Positions 1-11,756 are shown, counted from the first letter of the stretch. The stretch: 64,000 nt of DNA from Neopestalotiopsis rosae (GCA_023078685.1 JALGAS010000004.1:6200001-6264000); one strand, 5' to 3'. Notes: a model not told the origin generated them from the letters alone. Numbers and translations: made by a program.

Positions 1-1429
1 GTGTAAACAAACAGACTTGATAACCCTTCCCGTGTGTCACCCGAAGGGTGCCACAGTACATCAGCCACAGGTGGCGCATCACTCCTTCAACATTGGAGAC
101 ACCATGCACTATGTTGAGCCCTTTGTCTATCATCATCAAAATGAATCAAACCAGTTTCGTTGTATGCAGAAGGTTATTATGGTGAAACGACTGGCGCATG
201 ACTTACCGTTTGGCGTCTGACCTCCCTTCAATCCTACTTCGAGGGGTTCACAGAAAACAAAAGATTTAAGAGGTTAGCCTTTGCTGCCTGTGAAAGCAAT
301 GCATCATTTCATAAGAGGGTGCGCTGGTTGTATTCAATATATACTAATGCAATGATACCGGGAGCGTCGGTCAGAAAGCTACGAAGATATCACACTAACA
401 ATGATAAACAGCTGGGCCAGCAATGTGCTTGGCGCAGGGCTTCAATAGTCCAATCCTGAATTCTTAGTGCTGAGTCTCATGATTCTGACGAAAATGGAAA
501 TTGTCAGCCAGAACTGTGAAAATAATACCGTATTAGAGCACAAAGCTCATACGGCTAAAGCCAGTCATCAGCGCCGCAAACCAACACCCTATGGGAGTCC
601 CAGTTCACAGCCAGCCAAGGCCTGAAGGCGTCTTGAACATTGCCTCTCTCATAATCAGGTAGAATGGCTTATTTTAATGGTCGCTTGTTATTCTGGGCTT
701 TGATGGGAAATTGTGTATAAATGTTCACGTTTCTCGCAGTCGCTTTTCCAAGACCATCACAAAGACATCGTCACGACGTTTAAGCTTGTCATAATAGCTC
801 AAGATGAAGCTTTCTTGCCATTTGTCTATTGTTCTCCTCGGCTTTGTAAGCCTAGTTGCCGCCAGTCCAATGCCCAACAGCATTCTAGATGCAAGAGTAA
901 ACCATTGCGAGGTTATACCACCGTGAGTTGCTCAGCCGCAAGACAGAGTTGCCTACTTATTCAAATTATTGACTCTGAGTATTAGATGCTGCGCAGATAG
1001 TACGATCGAGTCACGCGACACGCCTAAGTCCTGCTGTGGGTGCTGGGGGTGCTGTTGATTGTACAGAAGTTTTAGGAATTGATTCGTAGAGAAATGTACG
1101 CTGGGATGTACGATTAAGACACTACACTGCAAAGATCTATGGATATTATTGGGAGTACATTTCCGAGAATACAAATGCCGCAACACTCAACTACAGCTTC
1201 CTCAATGCATAATAGGTTCTGGTGACAAATGTCTCCTTATTAAAGTGAAAGGACCAAAATTTCCGTGCATGGCTACATTCTGGTACTTGTCCCTTTTACC
1301 CCCTCGGTTCCTTTTCTTTTTCTTGTTTCCCTCTCATTAGTTCTTTCCTCAAGGCATCTGTCTACATAGAGTAGATATGATGTCATTACGCGACCACAAA
1401 ATTCTCTAGTCTCCATCCGTAGACTCTTC
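1..1429. other. Intergenic, no gene seen
   Basis: Only short open frames with no recognisable product lie here. The 1270-1429 part is the immediate 3' flank of the minus-strand Ipa-type gene and still carries, in a shifted frame, the presumed original C-terminal codons of that gene (see the frameshift finding). I see nothing else to support. Confidence 0.6.
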
Positions 1430-3809
1430 TCAAACGACGAGAATATGAGAGCAATTTGGTCCCTCAATCTGGGAGTGATGAGGACGGTGCACCGTGAGTG
1501 GTCGTTGGGTATTCATGTCCGGTGGAGGGTAGAACGTGTAGACAGAACCAAACTTAGGGAGAACCGAGAATCCGAGGTCTGCCATTGCCGATTCAAAGTT
1601 GTACCAAGAAACGGACCCGCGAGCCTGAGATGAGGTAAGAAAGGTCTCAAAAAAAGTACTGAAAGTTGTGTCCTTGACTTTGAATGTAGACCCTGACTGC
1701 ATAACCTCGCTCTCTTTTGTAGCCTTGGGCTGTACTGAAGACACGATTTCAAAGACGGATGAGTGTGCCGGACGTGTCTTCTCTTTCTCCTTTCTGGCTT
1801 GAACACGGATTTCGGAAGCTTGCGGTGCTTCAACGGGGAAAGGGACATATTGCGTGTCCGTGACTTGCTTGCCAGCCTGTATCTTCTCCTGCTTCTCCAA
1901 AATGGCCTTAAGTTGAGCTTCAAGGCCAAGCATGCACTCATCGATGAGGTCCTGGTAGAGAAATCCTAATTTGGTCCCCGTTTTCTCAACGAGAAATCTG
2001 TCGAGAGCTTTCAGGGCAGCTTCGGTCATGCCTGGCTCTAGCAGGTTGTCAATTGGCGCTGCGTAATCGCGCAAATCAAGCTGCGGCTTGAGATTGTGAA
2101 GCTCTGTGTCCAAGTCTCCAGACTTTATTATGAAAGTCGATGCCTTTTTGCGATTGAATGCAGGTATCGAAACCACTGAAGCGAGAGACTGGATGAAGCT
2201 GACGATGACGGCTAAGTCACCATAGCTGTCGGCTTCGCGACTGTCTAGACTTTCTCGTGCTCCTGGATGAGTATGTTCGTACTCGTCTAGCTTCTTGAAC
2301 CACTCCACAGCTTTGTTCGCCGTCGTATCCGGCTGGCTCAGACGCAATAAGTAGTAGAGTTGAGGATTCTCCTGGGTAAGCTTTTCCGGCTTGTTCTTCA
2401 GCGCTATGCGAGGGCTACCATTGTCGTAAGCATTTATAACTCTCTTGAACCATTTAGAGCCGGCGGATGAGGCTGTTGACAATTGGCGCTTGAACATTGC
2501 TTGCGCGCGGGAGTACTCGAGATGGCATATATTCGAAATTTCCTGAAGGACAATAGCTCTGAGTGACTTATCCGTAATGGTAGCCAAAAGTTCCAGCAGT
2601 CGAATCATATAGTCCCATGCAGCAGCAGCTCTGACTGCATTGTTAACAGCCTCCAGAACAGCACCACTTATGAATCTGTCAGTATGCACTGGGAGGGAAC
2701 GTCCTTTCTCATCTGGCACAAGCTCAGGCCTACTAAAGAACCAATAGTTGACCTCATGCGCCAGTGCAACTGACTCGGTACGTAGTAAAGTCAAGGCATC
2801 GTCCATCAAAGCCTTCTGGTCGCGAGCATTTTCGATAAGGCGTGGTAGATCAGGTTGGTGTACTTCATCAGATTGCTTGATGCTGAGCCTTGAGAGTGCA
2901 GCGACAGCAGTATCATTGGGCTTCTTGGGTACTGACTTTTGCGAACGAGTAGTTGAGCCGAGTTCCAATATGTCGTCGCATAGAATGTTGAGTGATTGTA
3001 ACAGTGTTTCTTGTCGAGACAGGACCAACTCGCCCTTTGATTGTGGTATGCAGAGTCCAGCTTGCATGGCTGGTCGAAAAGCAGCCATAGATTGCTCTTT
3101 TTCCTTGACCAACTTGAAAGACCTGCCGTACATTTCTCCATCGATAAAGAAGGTCCAACTATCAGGGAAAGACTGAATATGGCGTAGATTTCGTGTGCGC
3201 ATCGCCTCTTCTATTAGCTCCTGTGGGTATCCAAGATCAGCCATGGATCGCTGTTGGGTTTTGGAGAGGGGGGGTGGGCATCGAGAAGACAGCAACATCT
3301 TACTGAATCGCCGGGGCGGCCGCTGAATCCAGAACAGAATTGCTCGCCCAGAGTTGTTGTGGCTCGGTACTCCAACATCTCCAGTAGGAAATCTCCAGGG
3401 CCGGTGACGTCTTTGAGGTTGTATTCGGGGACGAATTTATACACATTTCCTTGCGACCTATCTTCAGAGTGTTTCAAGAGACCGCCCACTATGCCCGCCT
3501 TCATGGCCTTGGTGCGTTGAGCCTGTTTATGGAGAGTCAGCAAAGTGGTTACCAGTGGTATAATTTCACGAGTGTCGAATAAGTCCTTTGCTTGAATGAC
3601 TTAGAGCTTGATGCTAGTGCTCATGACGGCCGCCATGGTGTACTGGCAGCTACACTGTTGACTATTTTTGGACATACCTGGTCAAACGAGCGCCAGAACT
3701 CCTTTAGACGGATGCCATGCTGGCGCCATTTGCGCTCCAGATCATGTTGTAGCTCTATGATCCTGGTTCCGACCTCTAAACCTTCCATTTCGAGGTACGT
3801 TGAGAGCAT
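1430..3809 (-). CDS. Fungal Ipa-type protein with HicA-like C-terminal region
   Basis: Three exons on the minus strand: 3809-3678, 3522-3304 and 3220-1430 (2142 nt, 713 aa; a second in-frame ATG at 3788 would give 706 aa). The introns are 155 and 83 nt with GTATGT and GTAAGA donors and CAG acceptors, both in phase 0. The joints restore family sequence: an N-terminal ERKWRQHG..LKEFWRSFDQ-AQRTKAMKAG segment, then GRPGDS-ELIEEAMRTRNLRH. From memory, this resembles a fungus-only family often labelled Ipa protein, of about 700 aa and unknown function; the middle is helical. The last ~65 residues (W..FE.AM.DLGF, then PK.GS...FYPP, then TVHRPHHS.IEG) follow the layout of a HicA-type double-stranded-RNA-binding fold, but the usual catalytic His after GS is Val. 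The protein ends prematurely after IEG, apparently by a one-base loss. No signal peptide or membrane segment is visible. Confidence 0.72.
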
Positions 3810-6750
3810 AGAATAGATGTTCAGTGTTCAACAAACCTCAAAAAGGTAAAATCGGTACTGGGTATTTGATAGCTCTGCGGCATGACCCATTTGGAACTAG
3901 CGTAAGAAGTGGACCGCCTCAGTGTCGCCCGTTTGAAAATGAACCTTTGACGCAGCTACCCGATAGCCAATTTACTTCACTTGCCAACTCAACTCTTGAT
4001 GAACAAACACCCCGAATGGTCCATACATCAGCTGCAATTACTATCTCATTCACGATTGATAATGTCTGAATTCGATTTGCTGTTTTCTTGGAGGCCATTC
4101 AGCTTATGGGAGACCGCATCGTTAAAATCGCTGGTGGCTGCACCAATCATTACCATATTAAGTACGATTAGTTGACTACCCACCCGCCTTTGCGCACATC
4201 CCGCTACTGTGGATTTGACAGCTCAACGGGGATAAACGTACGTACCCATAACTCTAAAAGTGTGTTCAGAGCCGCAGTATGTCATCAATGCCAGTGTGCT
4301 CACAACGATCAGTCTCAAAGGGGATTCAGAGACCGTCGCTGATATTGCATGATACACTATGCATTCTACTTCGTCACTTCTGGTCAGAAGCTATGCGGCC
4401 AGGAGACCATTCTTGGCCCATCACCAGACGCTAGCCGCCATGCGTTGAAAGCTCATTGGATGCCTCTGCCTATTCGCACGCTTCTCAGCACATGTCCACC
4501 ACGCCCAGCGAGTTGTGACATGTCGCCACTGCCTACCTACATACAGTTCAGCTTTCTGTCTGCCACAATCAACCGTTTCGTGATACTTCGATGCGTGGGT
4601 CTCAATGCCGAGATGAGCAAGCGGCTCATATAACATGCTGCCGAGTGCTGCCTCCAGGTAGTAATTGATCTATTTCGCAAGCTCGAAAATCCGGAGTGAG
4701 CCGCAATATTCGAAACCTTTTCTCGGGACGGCGTGTTGAACGCTCAGCCGGGACTTACCCTTGTGCCTGGACATTAATACTGGTAATGAGACATCAGAAT
4801 GAGACCTGCTGGGCGGCTGCGAATAAGATCTCAATCGCAGCAGGCCGCTACCTCACACTGCAAACGGCTTTGGAGGCGCAGGCAAGTTTGGTAAGCCGAC
4901 ACAACTTGTGGTTGGCAATCGAATTTCTGGCGGGTTTGATTTCAGATGGCTTGAAGGTGGTGAGGCCGTTCTTTATGAACGCGATGAGACGGGATCCTTG
5001 CGCCAACCATTCGTACTTACGCGTAGAAACACAAAGTGTTCCGGACACAAATCGCGATAGGTAGCGCTTTACGGACGAAATGAACCCAATGTGGACGGAG
5101 CTCTCATGGAGGGGCCAACTTGGCACACATGGGCAAGTGCTAGAGTACAACCTTGTGCGAAGTCGATCGACGCGATGATTGGAGAAAAGCTACAAGACAT
5201 GCATAGAGTGGATAATCTGACTGCGCCCTGGCCATCCTGGTGTGACCATTTTTGGTGTTGTCGAGGCGGTTCTGGCGAATCACGGTTCTCGTGCGCGATT
5301 GCATAAAGTGATTTTTCAGGATTTGGCCTGCAGCTAGGCCCCTTGCACCGAGCATTAGCTGCTTCGGTGAGGCCTTGGAAATGCATTGAAAACAGCGGCC
5401 AGGGTCGCAAGATCGATTAAACTAGAGCAGCCCGTCACCACTGAAGGACGGTAATTGAAATTCGATGCAGCAGCACCAACAAAATTTCCAGCGCCTTTCG
5501 GGCTTCTCCAGTGACTGCAGCTCCACTGAAACAGCACTAGAAGCACACTAACCGCCCCGTTGTCTTCCCGCCAGCGCGCGCCCATCTGATTGGGAGACAC
5601 GCTAAGCCCGCCCAACACCAACGCGTCCAGCACACGGTTCAACACGATTGGATCTCCGATGCCCCCAGTTTTGATCGCCAATCTTTTCAGCTCTTTTCTT
5701 GCTTCTCTTTCTGCCAGTCTGCCGTGCCGTTCTCCTCTCGTGTTCCCAGTACATCTCAATCAAACCTGCAGGACGCCTTTTTGAATGCTCGTTTGAGGCC
5801 TGAGCGCGCAGATACCAGTCCTTTGCCCGATCTCACCTGACTGCCCGCTCATATACTCTCCAAAGGCCCGCCCCTCGCCCTTCGCATCCGCCTGGCCCTT
5901 CGGTGTTCCAAGCTATTCGCCCGACAGCGTGCGGGTTGGATCCAGTCGTCGTTTCCTGTCTTATCTAGTATCTCAACCTAGTCTGCCTGGTCAGGTTTGC
6001 TATCGACTTTCCCCAGGTCCACGGGCACCCGAATTAGAACGATCGACCATACATTCCTACCTACCTTGCCTACCCACCAGGTTCTGCTACTACTACCACG
6101 TCTTGGCCCGGCAATTTTACATCCTGTCCATACCATCCTAGGTCGTATACAGCAAAGGCAGGCGGGCGTCTTCTTCCCATCTCGTGGCGGTCACCTTGCC
6201 TCGACGTGCAGCTTCCCAAACCGAACCGGGACGAATTACACGCAGCGCGAGACAAGCGACATAGTTCTCCCTCGCTCGCTGCCGACACAAGGCCTCGTCC
6301 ATCGCGGCCACCTTTCCCCACAGGAATCGTTGTCAAAGCCATCCATCCATTACACAACCTAAGGTTGCAATAAGACGTCTGCATTCCCTTTGCCCACCCG
6401 TCTCGCCACTCTCTACCTGTTTTCCTCCCTCCCTCCACTTTCTAGTCTTTATCTGGAAAGAAGACTCGATTCCATTTGAACAATCGCTATCTATGAACAG
6501 CAAGATAGAAACCCACAAACAGAGACTCATTAAATAGCATCAACTCTGTTTCGCGAGCACATATTGCTGCCCCGCATCTGGACTCAACGCGACGCATACA
6601 CGCTTGTTGTCAAACAACTTTACTGGCGCGAGTACAATTGTATTAAGCTCGGCCTAGTTGGAACTCATTTGGCACACAACACGCTCAGTCGTGTGAGTAG
6701 AGCGCATCTGCCACAACCTCAACGTCTCAACCTCAATCGCTGCCACAACA
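3810..6750. other. Intergenic; 3' part a pyrimidine-rich leader
   Basis: No convincing gene. From about 5640 to 6750 the plus strand is rich in C and T, with many CCCTCC/TCTC runs, as in 5' leaders of ascomycete growth genes, and it leads directly into the ATG at 6751. Short open frames in it (for example 5997-6362) would be upstream ORFs at most. The 3810-5600 part shows nothing recognisable. Confidence 0.5.
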
Positions 6751-8112
6751 ATGGCTGCTGTTTCGCGTCAACCATTTGCCCAGTTGGATGGGACACGTCT
6801 TCAATCATTAACAAGTCTGAAGAATAAGCAGAATGGTAAGTTATTATTCATATTCTTCAACACTGATTTGCATTACCCCATGTCCACGAACCGTTCGTTC
6901 ATTCACTTCTGCAACCCCCATGTCGCCTTTCCCTTGTTTTGTCTTGACGAACCCCATTGCTGCGCGCCAATGCTAAAAAGCAACGATATAGCTATTCCTG
7001 TGTCGTCCCCCGGCAAGCGCAAGGCGTTTAATGCCATAGATGCTGATGACAGCGAGAACGTTGATCCGGTGCTGCTATCTAAGCGATCCAAGGGTTCCGA
7101 CGGCTTCTACCCAAGCAATGACTTTATCAAGCCCTCGAAGTTCATGCTCACTAAGTCCGCCTCTGCAAACGATGTCATCGGCAGCCCTTTGAAATTTGCT
7201 ACACCTCGTCCGAGAACCCTACTGCAGCCCAAGTCGCCCGCAGCCAGACTGAACTCAGGAATCACCAAATCGTCACCGCTCACAGCCCCTGCTGGTCGCT
7301 CGCCAACCCGTGGCAAGCGCAGCGGTCTGCTGTCGTCACGTCGCCGTACTGCCGGCTCGTACTCGCGCGTCGATCCTCCCATCTTTGGTCTCGGTAACTC
7401 TTCCAGTTCTTCGCCTGCGCCCTTCTCATTAGATGCCGCTCTCAAGGGGACCATTCCCAGCTACACGGGCAGCGCTGTCGCATCAACTCATTCTATCAGT
7501 CGTACCTCTGGCCTTGGCGATCTACATGGCTCGGATATGAAATCAAGCTGGGTTTTCGACATTCATGAAGATACCCCCGAGCAGGAGATGACAAATCTGC
7601 TTCAACACAGCACATGTATTCTGGACATCAGCTCCGACGAGGAGAGCGAAAGCCGCCTGGAGCGAGAACGCGCTGAGGGCAAGGAGAATGTCCCACCTGC
7701 AGACGACTTGTCGCAGACCTCGCGCCCACGAAATGCTCGTGCAGTTGCAGACATTGACGACATGGTATTTGAGAAGGAACGCAATCCATTGGGTGAGATG
7801 AACGCCAGCGATTACTATGCAGATGGATGCGACGAGACCAGCATTGTCATCGTGCCCGGTGATGACGATGAAGAGGCCCAGACCGAGTGCGAATTCGCGC
7901 CCGAGACACGGCCTGAAACTGCAACTGTCCCGGTGCCAGAGCCTGCAGTAGAAGATGGTTCCAAGACCGTTGACGAACTCATGCGGAAAACGGAAGAACC
8001 AGTACCGGCTGCAGCGGCGCTCCAACCGATCGAAGGCACAAATGAAAGCTTCGAGGTCTGGGAAAGCGGTAGTGCAAAAGACGAAACAGAGACTTCAGTG
8101 GTACCATCATAA
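6751..8112 (+). CDS. Low-complexity fungal protein with KEN box, function unknown
   Basis: Two exons, 6751-6835 and 6992-8112, joined across a 156-nt GTAAGT...TAG intron (1206 nt, 401 aa). The splice joins QN to AIPVSSPGKRK, which removes the otherwise open but unrelated intron sequence. The N-terminus MAAVSRQPFAQLDGTRLQSL is a pattern I recall from conserved, uncharacterised filamentous-fungal proteins. The body is Ser/Pro/Arg-rich and disordered. A better conserved-looking block FDIHEDTPEQEMTNLLQHST is followed by an acidic DISSDEE stretch and a KEN box (GKENVPP). There are no enzyme motifs, signal peptide or membrane segments. The KEN box and disorder would suit a cell-cycle-regulated APC/C substrate, but that is inference only. 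Confidence 0.7.
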   Translation: MAAVSRQPFAQLDGTRLQSLTSLKNKQNGKLLFIFFNTDLHYPMSTNRSFIHFCNPHVAFPLFCLDEPHCCAPMLKSNDIAIPVSSPGKRKAFNAIDADDSENVDPVLLSKRSKGSDGFYPSNDFIKPSKFMLTKSASANDVIGSPLKFATPRPRTLLQPKSPAARLNSGITKSSPLTAPAGRSPTRGKRSGLLSSRRRTAGSYSRVDPPIFGLGNSSSSSPAPFSLDAALKGTIPSYTGSAVASTHSISRTSGLGDLHGSDMKSSWVFDIHEDTPEQEMTNLLQHSTCILDISSDEESESRLERERAEGKENVPPADDLSQTSRPRNARAVADIDDMVFEKERNPLGEMNASDYYADGCDETSIVIVPGDDDEEAQTECEFAPETRPETATVPVPEPAVEDGSKTVDELMRKTEEPVPAAAALQPIEGTNESFEVWESGSAKDETETSVVPS

Positions 8113-9304
8113 CATGCAGGATGTGAGGGTTTAAGGACGGGTTCGGTTTGATGGGATCTGGCACCCACGCACTTTCACTAATCAGTATCAGAATTGTTGG
8201 AAAAGGCGTTCTTGGTGTTCTCGAGAAGGGATTTGGGGCAAATCCCAGGAAGCTACAATTGGTTTGGTCACGGATAGTAATGCTTGGACGAATCATGTGT
8301 ATACGTTCACGGAGTTCTGGATGAGCGATTCCTTACTGGATACTTTGCAATTTTATTGTTCTACAACGTTGAAGATGCCATTTCATGATTGTGATATGTG
8401 TCTATACTCTACTCACGAAAGATTTAGCTTAGTACTATCTCATGTTTATGCTGCTGGTTCTTGACCGCTATGTGCGCTTCCTGAAACATGTCCAGCGCCC
8501 GGATAGGCACCAATACCAATAGTCGCATCAATTGGCGCTATTGGATCCATGGTCAGGATCCATCTGCGTTGAACATGGAGCACCCTCGCTGTAAATCCAA
8601 CGTCGATCGCATGGTGGAAAGGTCGGATGTGTTACACAGTCTCTCGCTCGGCAGACTGGCTATCAGGTCGTGCCACTGTTTCACGGAAAGGCCTGCAGTT
8701 GGAAAGCAATTTGGTGATGCATCATAAAGTGCCATAATCTTTCGCAGAGCTCATTTGTCCAGCCACCTGATCCAGCGTCATTAGCATGGCAGATCTACTG
8801 CAGAATGATCGCATTGGCTTGAACCATTTGCATGAGGCGAGGAGCGACTGCGGATTATGGATAGAGGAAGGCTCGCGCAGTCCGCAAAAGCACTTTCAAT
8901 TAGTATGGAGATTGGTGCACGATCGCGTGGTGTGGAACCACTTAACGCGTCAACCCAGCTAACCTTAGAGTCCTCGCGACAATCTAGTGGGAGATCCGTG
9001 AAACCACAGTAGCACTTTGCACATCATTCCATTACAGCCACACACGACAGTCGGCGCTTACAACACTGCATACAATCAATTCCAGCGTATGACATCCGAG
9101 GAAAGTATTAGAGACACTATTCTACGCCTCATCTCGTTTCATACAGCTCAATTGAGCTGATCTCACCTGTCTAAGCGCGGTCGCGGATGGTCAACAGCCT
9201 CCTAGCTCTCATCCTGTGTACCAGCTCACCTCTGCGCGTCAACGGACTTCGCATCCGCCTCTTTTAGCCTCCTGAGCCAATGATTGATCGTCACTATATG
9301 AGCC
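8113..9304. other. Intergenic, no gene seen
   Basis: This is the 3' flank of the KEN-box gene and the 5' flank of the thymidylate kinase gene. Only short, unconvincing open frames are present. Confidence 0.55.
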
Positions 9305-10572
9305 ATGTCTTCCATCAACGACCTAGCCGCAGCAGCGACCATTGCTTCGTCCGCCGTCGCACTCCAGTCCTCACCACAGCAGGAAGCAGCACAACCGGCA
9401 GCGCAGTCCTCCCCTACCCCACCAGCTCCCACTGACCCCTCCACCAAGCCCACGTCCGCCAGCACTCCAGCTCCCGCTCCGGCATCTGACCCAGCACCGT
9501 CGCAGGCATCGCCACCCACAGCCACCGTCCTCATTGCACCGAAAGCATTGGGATCGACATCGATACCGGCATCCTCTCCTCCAACTACTCAAGCGGCAGC
9601 TGTCGATGAAATCGGAAATGGACCAGCACTTGTGTCTGCTTCTCAGCCAGATGAGAAGCTGAAGAAAAAGAAGCCAGTTCGCGGCGCCTTCATTGTTTTT
9701 GAAGGCATGGACCGTGCTGGCAAGACTACCCAAGCCAAATTGTTGCAACAGAGATGCATTGAGGAGGGTAAAAATGTCAAGTTCATGAGATTTCCCGGTA
9801 CGTGTAGCCGTCATCGATCTGTATTGGCTTGGACTAATTTCGAATTCGCTCTTATGAAGACAGGACAACGCCCATCGGTCAAATGATTGATGCTTATCTC
9901 AAGGGACAGACGGAAATTGAAGACCATGTTATTCATTTGCTCTTCAGTGCTAATCGTTGGGAAGCACTGTAAGTTTTAACCATTTTTTTCATAGTCGTCA
10001 ATGGCTCAAGAATATACTGACAACTTTCCAGTAAGTCAATTCAAGCGGCTTTAGCCAATGGACAAACCATTATTTGCGACCGCTACTATCACAGTGGCAT
10101 CGTCTACAGTGCTGCAAAGCAGAACCCATCACTACCTCTTTCTTGGGCCAAGGCCCCTGAGGTTGGCCTCCCACGTCCGGACCTGGTCCTATTCCTCGAT
10201 CTAGAGGAACAGGTAGCTCGTGAGCGAGGCGGCTGGGGTGGCGAGGTCTACGAGAAGGGCGAGATGCAACGTCGTGTCCGAGATTTGTTCTGGGGTCTGA
10301 GCATGGGCGACGTCTCTGGAGCCTCGGGACAAGGCAAGGGAAAACGAGGTGAGAACGGCGGAGCTGGCGGCGCAGATGGAAGTCATCAATCCGAGCCTCT
10401 GCGGCCACATGGCGAGAAGGGTGAGTTTAGACAAGAAGAGGAAGATCTTCAGATTGTGGATGCAGACTTGGGTGTGGAAGAGCTAAGCGATAAGGTATGG
10501 GAGCATGTCCTACCCCGGATCGAGCAGGTTGAGAGAGGTGAAGTTGGGGACAAGGTCAGGATCGTGAGGTAA
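9305..10572 (+). CDS. Thymidylate kinase (dTMP kinase)
   Basis: Phosphorylates dTMP to dTDP with ATP in dTTP synthesis (CDC8 function in yeast). Three exons, 9305-9797, 9860-9968 and 10032-10572, with 62- and 63-nt introns; 1143 nt, 380 aa. The kinase core starts near residue 126: RGAFIVFEG, P-loop GMDRAGKTT (134-142), FPDRTTPIGQMIDAYL across the first splice joint, LFSANRWEAL-KSIQAAL across the second, and the DRY motif CDRYYHSG (Asp217-Tyr219). A Pro-Asp-Leu segment (PRPDLVLFLDL) precedes the LID region. Two features are odd: a ~125-residue Ala/Pro/Ser-rich N-terminal extension with no in-frame ATG nearer the core than the P-loop methionine, and a Gly/Lys-rich insertion after the LID (GQGKGKRGENGG). 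The enzyme assignment is firm; the role of the extensions is unknown. Confidence 0.93.
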
Positions 10573-11030
10573 AGAGTGCACATCTGGAGATGTGCCCTCG
10601 CTTGAAGGTGGTAGCGCAGGCGACTCATTGGTCCACCACTGTCAATGGGAATGGCGATTTCACTCCAAGGATTGGAATTAACAAGTCCATTACCACTCGC
10701 TTTGCTCAATGGCCAGCTATTATATTCACTCTGCGAAAGTATGCAACGAATGAGTCAAAAAGAATAAGAAGAACAAACATCATTGAAACAAATCTACTAT
10801 GTTCATGTCATCGCATGGTATTTCTTGAAGCCCAGCACAATAGTGATGGTGCACGGATCACAGCACCGCTAATAACTTGGCTGTTTAGCGCTGGTGCCTT
10901 CCGCGCCCTGCAGGTCCGTCAACACGTCTGCAGGGCCGCCTCGGGTACGGCTGAATCAACAAAAATTGTTCTTCCCTCTCACTCGGGGATGCCGCTGCAG
11001 TTCCGGTTGCCTTAACTCAAACCTTTCGAA
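10573..11030. other. Intergenic, no gene seen
   Basis: This is the spacer between the dTMP kinase stop and the next ATG. No RNA gene or coding signal was recognised. Confidence 0.5.
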
Positions 11031-11756
11031 ATGCTTCGGATGGTTCGCCAAGCCTGGCGCGGTCTTTCCGTGGCCAAGCCTCGCCTCAGTCCGAGAGTCA
11101 CACTGATGGCCCGCATGGCACAACGGTCTCAAGGGCAACGCGCCCAGCCATCACAACTGCGCTGTGCCCATCGGTCGACACCTTTCACCGTCCTGAAATC
11201 GGGCATGTATGGTACCATATATCTATCTATTGCCCTGCTTGTTACGGACGAGACGCTAGACTGGGCGACGCGACAAAACCTCGGCATCCAAGCTGTCCAC
11301 GGAATTACACATGCCGACAATCACCAGGAACAATTGGACAATTTCTGGCTCCTGGGAGAAGGCTTGATGAAGGCCCACTCCGGGACACTTCCAGAGTACC
11401 ACGAGCCCATCTGTCCTGACGAGGAATCGGGCCTTGCCGACGATCTCGAGGTACGCCTCATGACTGTACCGGACCCCGAGACGCCAGGCAAGTATTTGTT
11501 CCTCTGCCAGGCCGCTTTCATCGACGAGGAGGTGCCCGAATTCTACGTCGCAACACATTCGGGCCGCATGTCTGATGCGGCTCACTCGCTTTTCCCGGGA
11601 ATCGAGAAATTTGCAAAAAGCCACGATGCTCCTAGGGGCGCTCTGTTAATTATTCACCCAGATGGCAATTGGTACTGCATATACTACGATGGACGCCGAT
11701 GGTTGAATATGATCTTCATGGAGTGGCAGACTGCGGCCTCACTCGGACTGGAATAA
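11031..11756 (+). CDS. Unrecognised protein, Arg-rich N-terminus
   Basis: A single open frame of 241 aa with an ATG start. I do not recognise the family. The first ~50 residues are rich in Arg, Gln and Ser and nearly free of acidic residues, as in a mitochondrial targeting peptide. A short hydrophobic stretch follows (GTIYLSIALLV, about 61-71), then a soluble, acidic domain with several Trp and Tyr (DNFWLLGEG, IIHPDGNWYCIYYDGRRW) that looks like a folded beta-rich protein. The composition is coding-like throughout and no intron is needed. A small mitochondrial protein is possible, but no function can be stated. Whether the true start is this ATG is uncertain. Confidence 0.55.
   Translation: MLRMVRQAWRGLSVAKPRLSPRVTLMARMAQRSQGQRAQPSQLRCAHRSTPFTVLKSGMYGTIYLSIALLVTDETLDWATRQNLGIQAVHGITHADNHQEQLDNFWLLGEGLMKAHSGTLPEYHEPICPDEESGLADDLEVRLMTVPDPETPGKYLFLCQAAFIDEEVPEFYVATHSGRMSDAAHSLFPGIEKFAKSHDAPRGALLIIHPDGNWYCIYYDGRRWLNMIFMEWQTAASLGLE

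Noticed and set aside
1430..1640. HicA-like segment as a transferred bacterial toxin gene
   Set aside because: It is embedded in a large spliced fungal protein, lacks the catalytic His and has no HicB partner; an old shared fold is more likely than recent transfer.
3214..3300. Apparent frameshift between two overlapping frames in the Ipa-type gene
   Set aside because: A GTAAGA donor at 3303 and a CCCACAG acceptor at 3221 define an 83-nt intron that joins GRPGDS to ELIEEAMRTRNLRH in frame; no frameshift is needed here.
5929..6438. Overlapping frames in the C/T-rich leader
   Set aside because: Composition-driven openness before the ATG at 6751; at most upstream ORFs.
9371..9868. 165-codon minus-strand frame opposite thymidylate kinase
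   Set aside because: A shadow of the Ala/Pro-rich coding strand; Gly/Arg/Cys-rich with no conserved features.
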